Shown: one piece after another, positions 6,256 through 13,875 of the stretch
How the letters are laid out: the number at the start of each line of letters is the position of its first letter
Numbering within the stretch: the stretch's first letter is position 1
Source of the DNA: Bacteroidales bacterium
Lineage (GTDB): Bacteria > Bacteroidota > Bacteroidia > Bacteroidales > WCHB1-69
Reading direction: 5' to 3'
Assembly (NCBI GenBank): GCA_017527945.1
Contig: JAFXPL010000072.1
Location: 1-22,321 of the forward strand
DNA length: 22,321 nucleotides
Translations under genes and position numbers: made by a program
The notes under the pieces: model-generated
The model's input: the letters and a program-made list of their open reading frames with translations, nothing else
Databases searched by the model: none
Told to the model about the DNA's origin: nothing

Positions 6256-6958
6256 CCCGGAAGGCGAAGGTTCCGCCGCAGGAGATTCGACAGCTCGTAT
6301 CGCCCCTGCAGAACCCCAAATCTCGAACAAGGGCTTGCAGTTCTCTGGCTTCACGCCCATCCAACCGCTTCCCTCCATCAAGGAGACAACCACGCAGACC
6401 CTGCAAATCCTCCAACAGACACAGGAGGCTGCTGCGGCTGCGACACCCACCGTGCCCGCCGCAACGACGGAGACACCGCCCCCCGAACCCGTGCAACCGC
6501 AAGACGGCGACTTTGCCGCGCAAACCGACACGGAAACGGCATCCACACCTGTCACCACCGCCGACACCGCCGCTCCGACACCGCCCGAAGAGACAGAAGA
6601 GACCGCGACAGAAAGCTTCGAGGATTGCTGGCACAACATGGTCGATGCCATCTTCCTGAAAAAACCCGCGTTCTACCACCAGATGCGCGACTACCTGCCC
6701 CGCTTCGAGAACGAAATCATCTATATAGAAGTGGAAAACGACTTCCAGAAAAACCAGCTGGAGATGAGCAAACGCGCCATGCTGGAATACTGGCGCGAGC
6801 ATTTCCGCCTGAACGTCAACGAGATGGAATTCGTCATCCATGAACATGAAAAGAAAAAGGTGATCTACACCAGCGAGGACAAAGTGAACAACATGCTGGA
6901 GCAGAACCCCGAACTACGCAACTTCCTGCAAGTGCTGAATTTCAGAATCAAGGATTAG
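6227..6958 (+). CDS. dnaX: DnaX tau C-terminal region in the +1 frame
   Basis: This frame is open from 6191, with its first ATG at 6227 inside the 3' end of the ATPase frame. It encodes a disordered linker of about 130 residues rich in Pro, Ala, Thr and Glu. A globular C-terminal part follows (from about FEDCWHNMVDAIF), ending in VIYTSEDKVNNMLEQNP and FLQVLNFRIKD. The YT-x-E-x-K-x-x-x-x-x-E-x-NP pattern is what I recall from the C-terminus of Bacteroides tau proteins, which contacts polymerase and helicase partners. No separate promoter is seen. It would be made either by +1 frameshifting from dnaX or by coupled reinitiation at ATG 6227. It is followed by a 53-59-base gap before the subtilase. 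Confidence 0.8.
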   Translation: MRGNRRSVNNPEGEGSAAGDSTARIAPAEPQISNKGLQFSGFTPIQPLPSIKETTTQTLQILQQTQEAAAAATPTVPAATTETPPPEPVQPQDGDFAAQTDTETASTPVTTADTAAPTPPEETEETATESFEDCWHNMVDAIFLKKPAFYHQMRDYLPRFENEIIYIEVENDFQKNQLEMSKRAMLEYWREHFRLNVNEMEFVIHEHEKKKVIYTSEDKVNNMLEQNPELRNFLQVLNFRIKD

Positions 6959-7017
6959 GTCAGTCGGTTGATGGGCGTGACGGATATTATATGAAAATAT
7001 TGTAAAACAACATGTAT

Positions 7018-8883
7018 ATGAAAAAAGGGATACTTTTCATGATGATGACCGCAATGGTTATTGCAGGAAACGCACAGGCGTGGCTGAACCGCGCCGCCAT
7101 CGACGGACGGGTTGACAGCGTCCGGAACGCCTTCAACCTTCCGGAGGAATACACCGGCCAAGGCGTGATTATCGGCGTCACCGACTGGGGCTTCGACTAC
7201 ACGCACCCGGTCTTCTACGACACCTCCATGACCCGCTACCGCGTGCTGCGGGCATGGGACCAGTTCAAGACCTCCGGTCCGGCGCCAGAAGGCTACGACT
7301 ACGGCACCGAATACATCGGGCAGGAGGCGCTCTTAGCCGCCCGCTGCGACACCAGCAACGTATATGACTACGCCTACCACGGCACGCACTGCGCGGGCAT
7401 CGCCGGCGGCGCGGGCGCGGGCACCATCTACCGTGGTGTAGCGGTCGATGCGGAATTCCTGTTTGTCAGTGTCGGCCTCCTGGACGATCATGTCATCGAT
7501 GCCTGGCGCTGGATGTATGACGTGGCGCAAGAGGAAGGCAAACGCCTTGTAATCAGTTCCAGTTGGGGCCTTTACTACCTCGACAACATGGATGGCACCG
7601 GCCCTTTGGCGGAAGAGATGCAGCGACTGACCGACCTCGGGGTGGTTTTCGCGGTCAGCGCGGGCAACAACGGCGACGTGAACTCCCACATGATGCACAC
7701 TTTCACCCAACAAGACACCATCCGCACGCACTTTGCCATTCCGCACTCTTCCATCGGTTCAACCATCACCATGATGGGCGAAGTAAACACACCGTTCTCT
7801 TTTTCGCTCTTTGTCATGGATAATTCCTTCAACATTCTCGCCGAGACCCCATTCTACAGCACGACTCATCACCAGGACATAGAATCCGAACTGGTTGTTG
7901 GCTCAGACACCATCAGTTATTGGGCTGTGATAGATGCGACAAACCCGTACAACCAAAAGCCGGAAGTGGATCTTATGGTCGCCAAAGAAAGCAATTACAA
8001 ATTTGGCCTTGCGGTGGCTGCGGAAAGCGGTGAATTCCATGCCTGGAACATGGCTCTTATAGAGAGCAACTATGGCAATTGGGGCGGCGATTTCCTCCGT
8101 CCGTCTTCTCATCCCGACTGGATTGCGGGCGATAATTTGTATAACATCAGCACGCCTGGCAATATTGACTGCGCCATCACGGTGGCAGCGCACACCTCGC
8201 GCTACCAGGCTCCCTCGGGCAACTGGATAGGTGGACCGATCGCCTCGTTCTCCAGCTACGGCCCCGGCTTCGGGCAAGCTACCAAGCCCGACCTCTCCGC
8301 CCCCGGCCGCAACATCGTCTCCGCACTGTCCAGCTACACGAACACCTACACGGGCCTCGCAACTCATTCCATCCAGTTCAACGACAGGACCTACAAGTTC
8401 GTGGCCCTGTCGGGCACATCGATGTCCTGCCCGTTCGTGGCAGGCGTGGCTGCGCTGATACTGCAGGCCAACCCGAACCTTTCGGCAGCGCAGGTGAAGG
8501 ACATCCTGCTGCAAACGGCCTACAACGACCAATATACGGAGACGTCCGGCGAGATCCGCTTCGGCCACGGCAAGGTCAACGCCTACCAAGCTGTGCTCCG
8601 CGCCCTTGCCACCACGGGAGTGGACCAATTCGCGCACCCGGCCGAACCGCTCTTCACCGTCTATCCGAACCCCGCCTCCAGCCAGTGCTACGTGACGGCC
8701 AACACCGACAGTCCCTCGGCAAACTGCCAAATCATCGACCTCTCCGGCCGCACCGTGCTGCAGACCTCCCTCACCTCTGGCGTTAACAGCTTGAATCTTA
8801 GCCATCTCACACCAGGCTGCTATATAATGCGGATTACGGACCACCAAACCGTCGTCACGAAAAAGCTGGTCATCACGCACTGA
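7018..8883 (+). CDS. Secreted subtilisin-like serine protease (S8) with T9SS sorting domain
   Basis: Encodes 621 residues from ATG 7018 (an in-frame ATG at 7012 adds two). MKKGILFMMMTAMVIAGNAQA is a signal peptide. The catalytic triad is Asp56 (TDWGFDYTHP), His121 (HGTHCAG) and Ser468 (SGTSMSCPFVAG), with oxyanion Asn217 (SAGNNG). The S8 fold starts almost directly after the signal peptide, so there is no room for an I9 propeptide. Between Asn217 and Ser468 lies an inserted beta-type segment (about 260-381) whose DNA is visibly poorer in GC than the flanks. Residues 546-621, from FTVYPNPASS to the TKKLVITH end, form a type A T9SS sorting domain, so the enzyme is probably exported through the outer membrane and anchored or released there. 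No TAnnTTTG box was found in the short upstream gap, so co-transcription with dnaX is possible. Confidence 0.92.
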   Translation: MKKGILFMMMTAMVIAGNAQAWLNRAAIDGRVDSVRNAFNLPEEYTGQGVIIGVTDWGFDYTHPVFYDTSMTRYRVLRAWDQFKTSGPAPEGYDYGTEYIGQEALLAARCDTSNVYDYAYHGTHCAGIAGGAGAGTIYRGVAVDAEFLFVSVGLLDDHVIDAWRWMYDVAQEEGKRLVISSSWGLYYLDNMDGTGPLAEEMQRLTDLGVVFAVSAGNNGDVNSHMMHTFTQQDTIRTHFAIPHSSIGSTITMMGEVNTPFSFSLFVMDNSFNILAETPFYSTTHHQDIESELVVGSDTISYWAVIDATNPYNQKPEVDLMVAKESNYKFGLAVAAESGEFHAWNMALIESNYGNWGGDFLRPSSHPDWIAGDNLYNISTPGNIDCAITVAAHTSRYQAPSGNWIGGPIASFSSYGPGFGQATKPDLSAPGRNIVSALSSYTNTYTGLATHSIQFNDRTYKFVALSGTSMSCPFVAGVAALILQANPNLSAAQVKDILLQTAYNDQYTETSGEIRFGHGKVNAYQAVLRALATTGVDQFAHPAEPLFTVYPNPASSQCYVTANTDSPSANCQIIDLSGRTVLQTSLTSGVNSLNLSHLTPGCYIMRITDHQTVVTKKLVITH

Positions 8884-8936
8884 TGGCCGGCCAAGGCCTC
8901 CCGCCGCATCTTCATGACCTTAAAACCGAACGAACA

Positions 8937-10358
8937 ATGAAAAAGACCATTTTCCTCACCGGCGCGACCGGCAACATGGGCTGGGCAGGGCTGCAGGAGC
9001 TGCTCCGCCACCCCGACCAGTATGACGTGACCATTTTGGCGCGGAAGAGTCACAAAAACGAAAAGAAGCTGGCCCCGATAGCCGACAGAATCCGCATCGT
9101 GTGGGGCGACTTGATGCGCTACGAGGACGTGCTGCGCGGCGTCACCGGGGCCGACATCGTGCTGCACGTGGGCGGCATGGTCTCCCCGAAGGCCGACTAC
9201 TACCCCGAGAAGACGCTGAAGGTCAACGTGACCGCCGCCAAGAACGTGGTCAGGGCCATCCTCGCGCAGACCAACGCCGACGATGTCAAGGCTGTCTATA
9301 TCGGGTCGGTTGCGCAGACCTCCGACCGGCAAGCGCCCCTCCACTGGGGACGCACCGGCGACCCCGTGTGCGCCAGCGAGTTCGACTGCTACGGCGTGAG
9401 CAAAATCATCGCCGAACGCGTCTTCGCCGACTCGGGCATCAAACACTGGGTCAGCCTGCGACAGTCGGGCATCCTCTACCCCGGCATCCTCAAGAACTTC
9501 GACCCCATCATGTTCCACGTGCCCATCCACGGCTGCTTGGAGTGGGCCACCATCGAGGACTCCGGCCGCCTGCTCGAACGCATCTGCCGCGACGAAGTGC
9601 CCGACGAGTTCTGGAACCGCTTCTACAACATCAGTAGCGGCCCCGAGTACCGCATGACCAACTACGACTTCGAGCGGCGCATCCTCCAGGCCGTGCATTG
9701 CCCGCCACCCGAAAAGGTATTCAATACCAACTGGTTCGCACTCAAGAATTTCCATGGTCATTACTATTTGGATGCCGACGTATTGGAGGAGTTTCTCCAC
9801 TTCCGCGCCAACATCCCGTTAGACGACTACTTCCGGCAGATGAGCGACACACTCCCCGGTTTTTTCAAACTCGCCAAAATAGTGCCTCCGTTCGTCATCA
9901 AAACGGCACTGCGAGGGCTGGCCAACAAGAAGACCTACGGCACACAGTACTGGATCAAGCACAACGACGAAAAACGCATCCGCGCCTACTACGGCAGCCT
10001 GGAGCAATACCGCGCCATCCCCGACTGGAAAGACTGGGACCTCTCGGACCTCCCCGGGCGTGAGCAGGCCGTACACATCGACCACGGCTATGACGAATCA
10101 ATCCCGTTGGAGAAACTGACTGTCAGCGACTTGCAAAAGGCAGCAACGTTCCGTGGCGGGAAGCTGGTTTCCACCGAATACAACGGCGACCCAGCCGAGA
10201 AGCTGACCTGGCAGTGCCACGACGGACACACGTTCGAGGCCTCCCCGAGACTGGTTCTCGAAGGCGGCCACTGGTGCCCCGAATGCCTGCCGCCGGAATG
10301 GAACTACGCGGACCAGGCCAAACACAACCCGTTTCTGGCACAAGTGACAGGGAAGTGA
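8937..10358 (+). CDS. Extended SDR NAD-dependent epimerase/dehydratase with C-terminal zinc-ribbon-like tail
   Basis: Encodes 473 residues. The N-terminal Rossmann fold has GATGNMG (nucleotide loop, Gly9-Gly15), IGSVAQTS (catalytic Ser) and the active-site pair Tyr152-x-x-x-Lys156 in CYGVSKIIAE, so it binds NAD(P) and likely acts on a sugar-nucleotide or similar substrate. From about 420 it carries an unusual tail with Cys427, His431, Cys447 and Cys450 (CHDGH and WCPEC), which looks like a zinc ribbon of the DUF4379 type. I recall related fusions in Bacteroidetes, but their substrate is unknown to me. ATG 8883 overlaps the subtilase stop in frame, but it would add 18 residues before MKKTIFLTGATG, so ATG 8937 is chosen. 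A heptad array begins two bases after the stop codon. Confidence 0.85.
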   Translation: MKKTIFLTGATGNMGWAGLQELLRHPDQYDVTILARKSHKNEKKLAPIADRIRIVWGDLMRYEDVLRGVTGADIVLHVGGMVSPKADYYPEKTLKVNVTAAKNVVRAILAQTNADDVKAVYIGSVAQTSDRQAPLHWGRTGDPVCASEFDCYGVSKIIAERVFADSGIKHWVSLRQSGILYPGILKNFDPIMFHVPIHGCLEWATIEDSGRLLERICRDEVPDEFWNRFYNISSGPEYRMTNYDFERRILQAVHCPPPEKVFNTNWFALKNFHGHYYLDADVLEEFLHFRANIPLDDYFRQMSDTLPGFFKLAKIVPPFVIKTALRGLANKKTYGTQYWIKHNDEKRIRAYYGSLEQYRAIPDWKDWDLSDLPGREQAVHIDHGYDESIPLEKLTVSDLQKAATFRGGKLVSTEYNGDPAEKLTWQCHDGHTFEASPRLVLEGGHWCPECLPPEWNYADQAKHNPFLAQVTGK

Positions 10359-10359
10359 G

Positions 10360-10436
10360 GTTCAAAGTTCAAGGTTCAAAGTTCTAAGCTCTAAGTTCTA
10401 AGCTCTAAGCTCCAAGCTCTAAGCTCTAAGCTCAAA
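10360..10436. repeat. Heptad tandem array, 11 units of 7 bp
   Basis: Eleven in-phase 7-base units starting two bases after the TGA of the SDR gene. The words change gradually from GTTCAAA/GTTCAAG through GTTCTAA to GCTCTAA/GCTCCAA and end with GCTCAAA. The same two word families in the same order occur on the minus strand in the array at 12825-12880. Confidence 0.92.
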
Positions 10437-10662
10437 ACAACTCATCGCGCGGATAATTTAGGGGAAATTTGAAAAAAGAGCGGGCTGATATGGCTTTTTT
10501 CCGAAGGAAACGAATTGTTCATTTCTACACAACGCTTTTTCTATCAAACAGTTGTATGTGGAAAATAAAAAATGGGAACGGCGGCAGGGGTTAGCAAAAA
10601 AATGCTACCTTTGCGCGCTAATTTTGGAATTTAATAATGTATAACTAAAATAAAAGGAATTT
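10437..10662 (+). promoter_or_regulatory. Upstream region and promoter of the foldase gene
   Basis: The gap 10359-10662 starts with the heptad array. A possible weak terminator follows: GAAAAAAG (10471-10478) pairs with CTTTTTTC (10494-10501) around a 15-base loop, which could serve either strand. The clear promoter is TACCTTTG at 10606-10613, an exact TAnnTTTG preceded by C, seven A and TGC (10595-10605). ATG 10663 is about 50 bases downstream, so the leader is AT-rich and short. I see no gene in the remainder. Confidence 0.6.
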
Positions 10663-12828
10663 ATGGCAGCAATTGGCTCAATTCGAAAGCACGGCGTGCT
10701 TCTATTGGTAATCATCGGCTTAGCCCTGTTAGCATTCATTTTGGGTGACCTTTCTAACGTAACCCGCACATTCTCAAACAAGTATGTGGTGGCCAAAGTC
10801 AATGGCAAGAAGATGGATCAAATCTATAGCAAGCAATATGAGGAGAACACCGCCCTCATGCGCCTGCTGCAGAACAAGACCTCTTTTGATGACAACGAGA
10901 CGTACCAGATCCACGATATGACCTGGCAACAGATTCTGCAAGAAGCAGTGCTGGACAAGCAGTTGGAGAAGTTAGGCATGGCCTACAACAACCAGATGAT
11001 CGAGGACTACAAGGAGAACATGATTGCCTCCCTCAGCACCCAGCAGCCCAACCAGTTCATCGCCCAGTTCGCTAACGCACTGGCCCAGCAGTTCGGCCCG
11101 GAGAACGCCATGAGCCTCATCTCCAACATCGAGACCCTGGAGAACAACGAGCAGGCCAAGGACATCTACAACGCCTACCAGGCATTGGTGCGCTTCGCCA
11201 TCAGCGCGGAGAAATCGCAGCAATACTTCGCCCTGGCCCAGAACTCCATCTATTTCTCCGACCCGATGGCCAAACAGTTGGCCAAGGACAACAACATGGC
11301 CATGGTCTCCCTGATGACCATCAACCCTGAACTTAACGCCTTCCAGAACCTGAAGCCCGAAGTGGCCGAGAAGGAGATGAAGGACTTCTACAACACCCAC
11401 AAGAACGACCTGTTCAACGTGCAGCAACGGAACCGCGACCTCAACGTGGCGGTGTTCCCCATCAACCCCACCCCCGCCGACCTGAAGGCCATCGAGGATA
11501 GCGTGCGCAAAGCCTATGCCGCTTTCGTAGCCGCCCCCTCCATCGCCGAGTACAACCTCTCCCGCGGCGCCGCCACCCTCGTGGACAGCACCTACTACAA
11601 GGAGAGCGACATCAACCTGCCCGAACTCGACAGCCTCGTCTTCAAGTCCCCCGTCGGCAGCAACATCGAGCCGTTCACCTACGAGAACGTGAAATGGTAT
11701 TTCGGCAGAGTGTTCGGCGCCGCCAACCGTCCCGACTCCGTGCTTGTGGCCACCATCGAACTGCCCTTCAAGACCGCGCAATACAAAGAGGCTCCTTACT
11801 CCAAGAAGGAAGCCCGCCTGTTGGCCGACAGCCTCAAGCAGGTCATCAACGCCGGCACCTCCATTTTCGCCCTGCAGCCCAACTACCTCTACGGCCGCGA
11901 ACAAGGCGACACCACCTTCTGGATGGCCGAGCGCGGCACCATGCCCGAAATCTACAACAACTTGGTGAACACCCCCAACGGCGGCATCTATGTCTATAAG
12001 GCCCCCAACGGCTACATCGTTTTCCAAGTACTCAACCGCACCCAACTCATCGAAAAACGCCAGTTCGTGATTTACGACTATGACATCACGGCCTCCGACG
12101 CCACCGTCAGCGCCCTGCGCTCCCAGGCCAACCAGTTCGCCGCCAGTGTCTCCAACAACGAGGAACTCATCGCCAATGCCGCCAAACAAGGTATCCAGGT
12201 GGTCAACGGCCAGGGCGTGACCTCCATGTCCGCCAACATCGGCCAACTGCCTAATTGCCGCGACATCGTAAGTTGGTCCTTCGGCGACGAAGTGAAAAAA
12301 GATGCGATCTCTGATGTCTTCAACGTCAACCGCATGTTCTTTGCCGTGGCTTCCGTGGCCAAAGTCCGCGAAACCGGCATCGAGAAATATAAAGAAGTGA
12401 AAGACGAAATCAAGACCATGCTGGAACGCCAGAACAAAATCCAGATGGTTGCCGACCAACTCAACAGCGACCTCAAGTCCGGCAACATGCAGTCCGTCGC
12501 ACAGAAATACAACACGGCCGTCACCGACAGCGTGATGCTGAGCTTCGCCGGCGACTACTACATGAACCGCGGCGTGGAGAGCAAAGCCATCGGCAAGATT
12601 TTCAATCTGCCCAAGAACCAGCCCACCGCAGTGGCCGGCAACAACATGGCCTACGTGGTCAATGTGACCGAGACCCGCGACGGCCAGGCTTCCGCAAACT
12701 TGATGATGGAGAAGAACTACCTCCAAAACGCCGTCATCGGCCGCGAGCGCAACGAGAACACCCTGTTGGCCTACCTCATCAGCAAGGCCAAGGTGATTGA
12801 CAACCGCGTGCGTTTCTACCAGAAATAG
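10663..12828 (+). CDS. ppiD: PpiD-like periplasmic foldase (SurA N-terminal and parvulin-like domains)
   Basis: Encodes 721 residues. A short cytosolic stretch (MAAIGSIRKHG) leads to one membrane anchor at about 12-28 (LLLVIIGLALLAFILGD), with the rest in the periplasm, as in PpiD. A long helical SurA-N-like chaperone part covers about 35-210. About 360-457 has the outline of a parvulin domain, from VLVATIELP through ADSLKQVINAG and a GTMPEIYNNLVNTPNG segment to GYIVFQVLNR. The C-terminal third is helical, with a second divergent rotamase-like half. The parvulin region is divergent, so isomerase activity is uncertain, and chaperone activity for exported proteins is the safer call. It has its own promoter and ends at a bidirectional terminator. 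The stop codon TAG lies within a heptad unit. Confidence 0.85.
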   Translation: MAAIGSIRKHGVLLLVIIGLALLAFILGDLSNVTRTFSNKYVVAKVNGKKMDQIYSKQYEENTALMRLLQNKTSFDDNETYQIHDMTWQQILQEAVLDKQLEKLGMAYNNQMIEDYKENMIASLSTQQPNQFIAQFANALAQQFGPENAMSLISNIETLENNEQAKDIYNAYQALVRFAISAEKSQQYFALAQNSIYFSDPMAKQLAKDNNMAMVSLMTINPELNAFQNLKPEVAEKEMKDFYNTHKNDLFNVQQRNRDLNVAVFPINPTPADLKAIEDSVRKAYAAFVAAPSIAEYNLSRGAATLVDSTYYKESDINLPELDSLVFKSPVGSNIEPFTYENVKWYFGRVFGAANRPDSVLVATIELPFKTAQYKEAPYSKKEARLLADSLKQVINAGTSIFALQPNYLYGREQGDTTFWMAERGTMPEIYNNLVNTPNGGIYVYKAPNGYIVFQVLNRTQLIEKRQFVIYDYDITASDATVSALRSQANQFAASVSNNEELIANAAKQGIQVVNGQGVTSMSANIGQLPNCRDIVSWSFGDEVKKDAISDVFNVNRMFFAVASVAKVRETGIEKYKEVKDEIKTMLERQNKIQMVADQLNSDLKSGNMQSVAQKYNTAVTDSVMLSFAGDYYMNRGVESKAIGKIFNLPKNQPTAVAGNNMAYVVNVTETRDGQASANLMMEKNYLQNAVIGRERNENTLLAYLISKAKVIDNRVRFYQK

Positions 12829-12880
12829 AGCTGAGAGTTTAGAGCTTAGTTCTCAGTTCTTTGAACTTTGAACTTTGAAC
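12825..12880. repeat. Heptad tandem array, 8 units of 7 bp, overlapping a stop codon
   Basis: Eight in-phase units on the plus strand, from ATAGAGC (containing the foldase stop TAG, 12826-12828) to three copies of TTTGAAC. Read on the minus strand they go GTTCAAA (three copies), GAACTGA, GAACTAA, GCTCTAA. This repeats the word order of the array at 10360, but in the opposite orientation. It lies directly before the bidirectional terminator. Confidence 0.85.
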
Positions 12881-12882
12881 AC

Positions 12883-12915
12883 AAAAAAAAGGAGTCGGAT
12901 TCGACTCCTTTTTTT
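12883..12915. terminator. Bidirectional rho-independent terminator between convergent genes
   Basis: GGAGTCG at 12891-12897 pairs with CGACTCC at 12902-12908 around a 4-base loop. The flanks are an A tract at 12883-12890 and a T tract at 12909-12915, which extend the stem and serve both strands. It separates the foldase gene (plus) from aroC (minus), whose stop codon starts at 12918. Confidence 0.93.
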
Positions 12916-12917
12916 GT

Positions 12918-13865
12918 TTACGGGTGGATGCGTTCTCGGATTAGCCAGAAGTCCATCACCACCATGGCGGCCATGGCTTCCACCACCGGCAGCACACGCG
13001 GCGACACGCAGAGGTCGTTGCGGTCGGAGCCGCGCATCACGGCAGGATGACCGTCGAAGTCGATTGTCTCGCGGTCGTAACGCACCGACGGAATCGGCTT
13101 GAACGCCACCCGGAACACGACCTCCTCGCCGTTGGTGATGCCCGCCTGGACACCGCCGTCGTGATTGGTGCGGAACGTGAAGTCCGGATTCTGAACATCG
13201 TGGTATTCACTGCCGGACATCTCCGCCGCGCGAAAACCCAGCCCGTAGTCAAATCCCTTGGCCGCGTTGATGGAGAGCATCGCGTAGGCTAACCGGGCGG
13301 AAAACTTGTCATAAACGGGCTCGCCCAACCCCGCCGGAAGCCCTGCAATACGGCCCTCCACCAGCGCCCCGACAGAATCGCCGGCACGCTGCGGGCTGGC
13401 AATAGCCAGCGTTTTAGAGGAAATGCAGACGCCGCGCTCGGTCAGCCACTGCTTGGCGATGGCTCCCGCCACCACCCGGCACACGGTCTGCCGCGCCGAG
13501 GAACGCCCGCATTGTTCGTTGTCCGTGACCCCGTACTTCCGCATATAGGTGTACGAGGCGTGCGAAGGCTTCAGAACCCGACGGTTGGCCTCGTGGACGC
13601 GAACATCCAGATTCAGAATCCGGAAGCGGATGGCCTCGCCCGTAGTGCATCCGTCTGCAATACCCGAAAGGAACTCCACACGGTCGCGCTCGCGGCGCGT
13701 GGTGGAAAGGGCGCCCGCACCCGGCGAACGACGCGCTAACTCCGCCGCCAAAAACTCCATGTCGATGAGCAGTCCGGCAGGACACCCCTCTATCAGCCCT
13801 TCGAGCGCGTCGCCGTGCGTGTCACCCCAGTCGGTGAGACGATATATGGTGCCAAACGTGTCCAA
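12918..13865 (-). CDS. aroC: Chorismate synthase, short and divergent
   Basis: Last step of the shikimate pathway: 5-enolpyruvylshikimate 3-phosphate to chorismate, needing reduced FMN. The 315 residues carry the family pattern: TFGTIYRLTDWGDTHG with His17, EGCPAGL, RRSPG, TTRRERD, LKPSHASYTYMRKYG with His102, GRSSARQT, AGITNGEEVVFRVAFKP and PRVLPVVEAMAAM. It is shorter than the usual 350-360. Signature residues differ: GDTHG for GESHG, and SDRNDLC where GRHDPC is common. Both catalytic histidines remain, so activity is plausible but not certain. The start appears to be TTG (complement of 13863-13865). No in-frame ATG lies between it and the upstream stop, and MDTFG fits the family N-terminus. 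It begins 10 bases after the M20 peptidase stop, so the two form an operon. Confidence 0.9.
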   Translation of the reverse strand: MDTFGTIYRLTDWGDTHGDALEGLIEGCPAGLLIDMEFLAAELARRSPGAGALSTTRRERDRVEFLSGIADGCTTGEAIRFRILNLDVRVHEANRRVLKPSHASYTYMRKYGVTDNEQCGRSSARQTVCRVVAGAIAKQWLTERGVCISSKTLAIASPQRAGDSVGALVEGRIAGLPAGLGEPVYDKFSARLAYAMLSINAAKGFDYGLGFRAAEMSGSEYHDVQNPDFTFRTNHDGGVQAGITNGEEVVFRVAFKPIPSVRYDRETIDFDGHPAVMRGSDRNDLCVSPRVLPVVEAMAAMVVMDFWLIRERIHP

Positions 13866-13875
13866 TGCAAACAGC

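Noticed and set aside
8883..8936. Upstream ATG start for the SDR gene overlapping the subtilase stop
   Set aside because: It would add 18 residues with no family counterpart before the Rossmann strand MKKTIFLTGATG.
10972..12726. Long antisense frame (584 codons) opposite the foldase gene
   Set aside because: Val/Gly/His/Asp-rich translation without motifs, as expected opposite a gene with C-ending codons. The sense frame is a clear PpiD-like protein.
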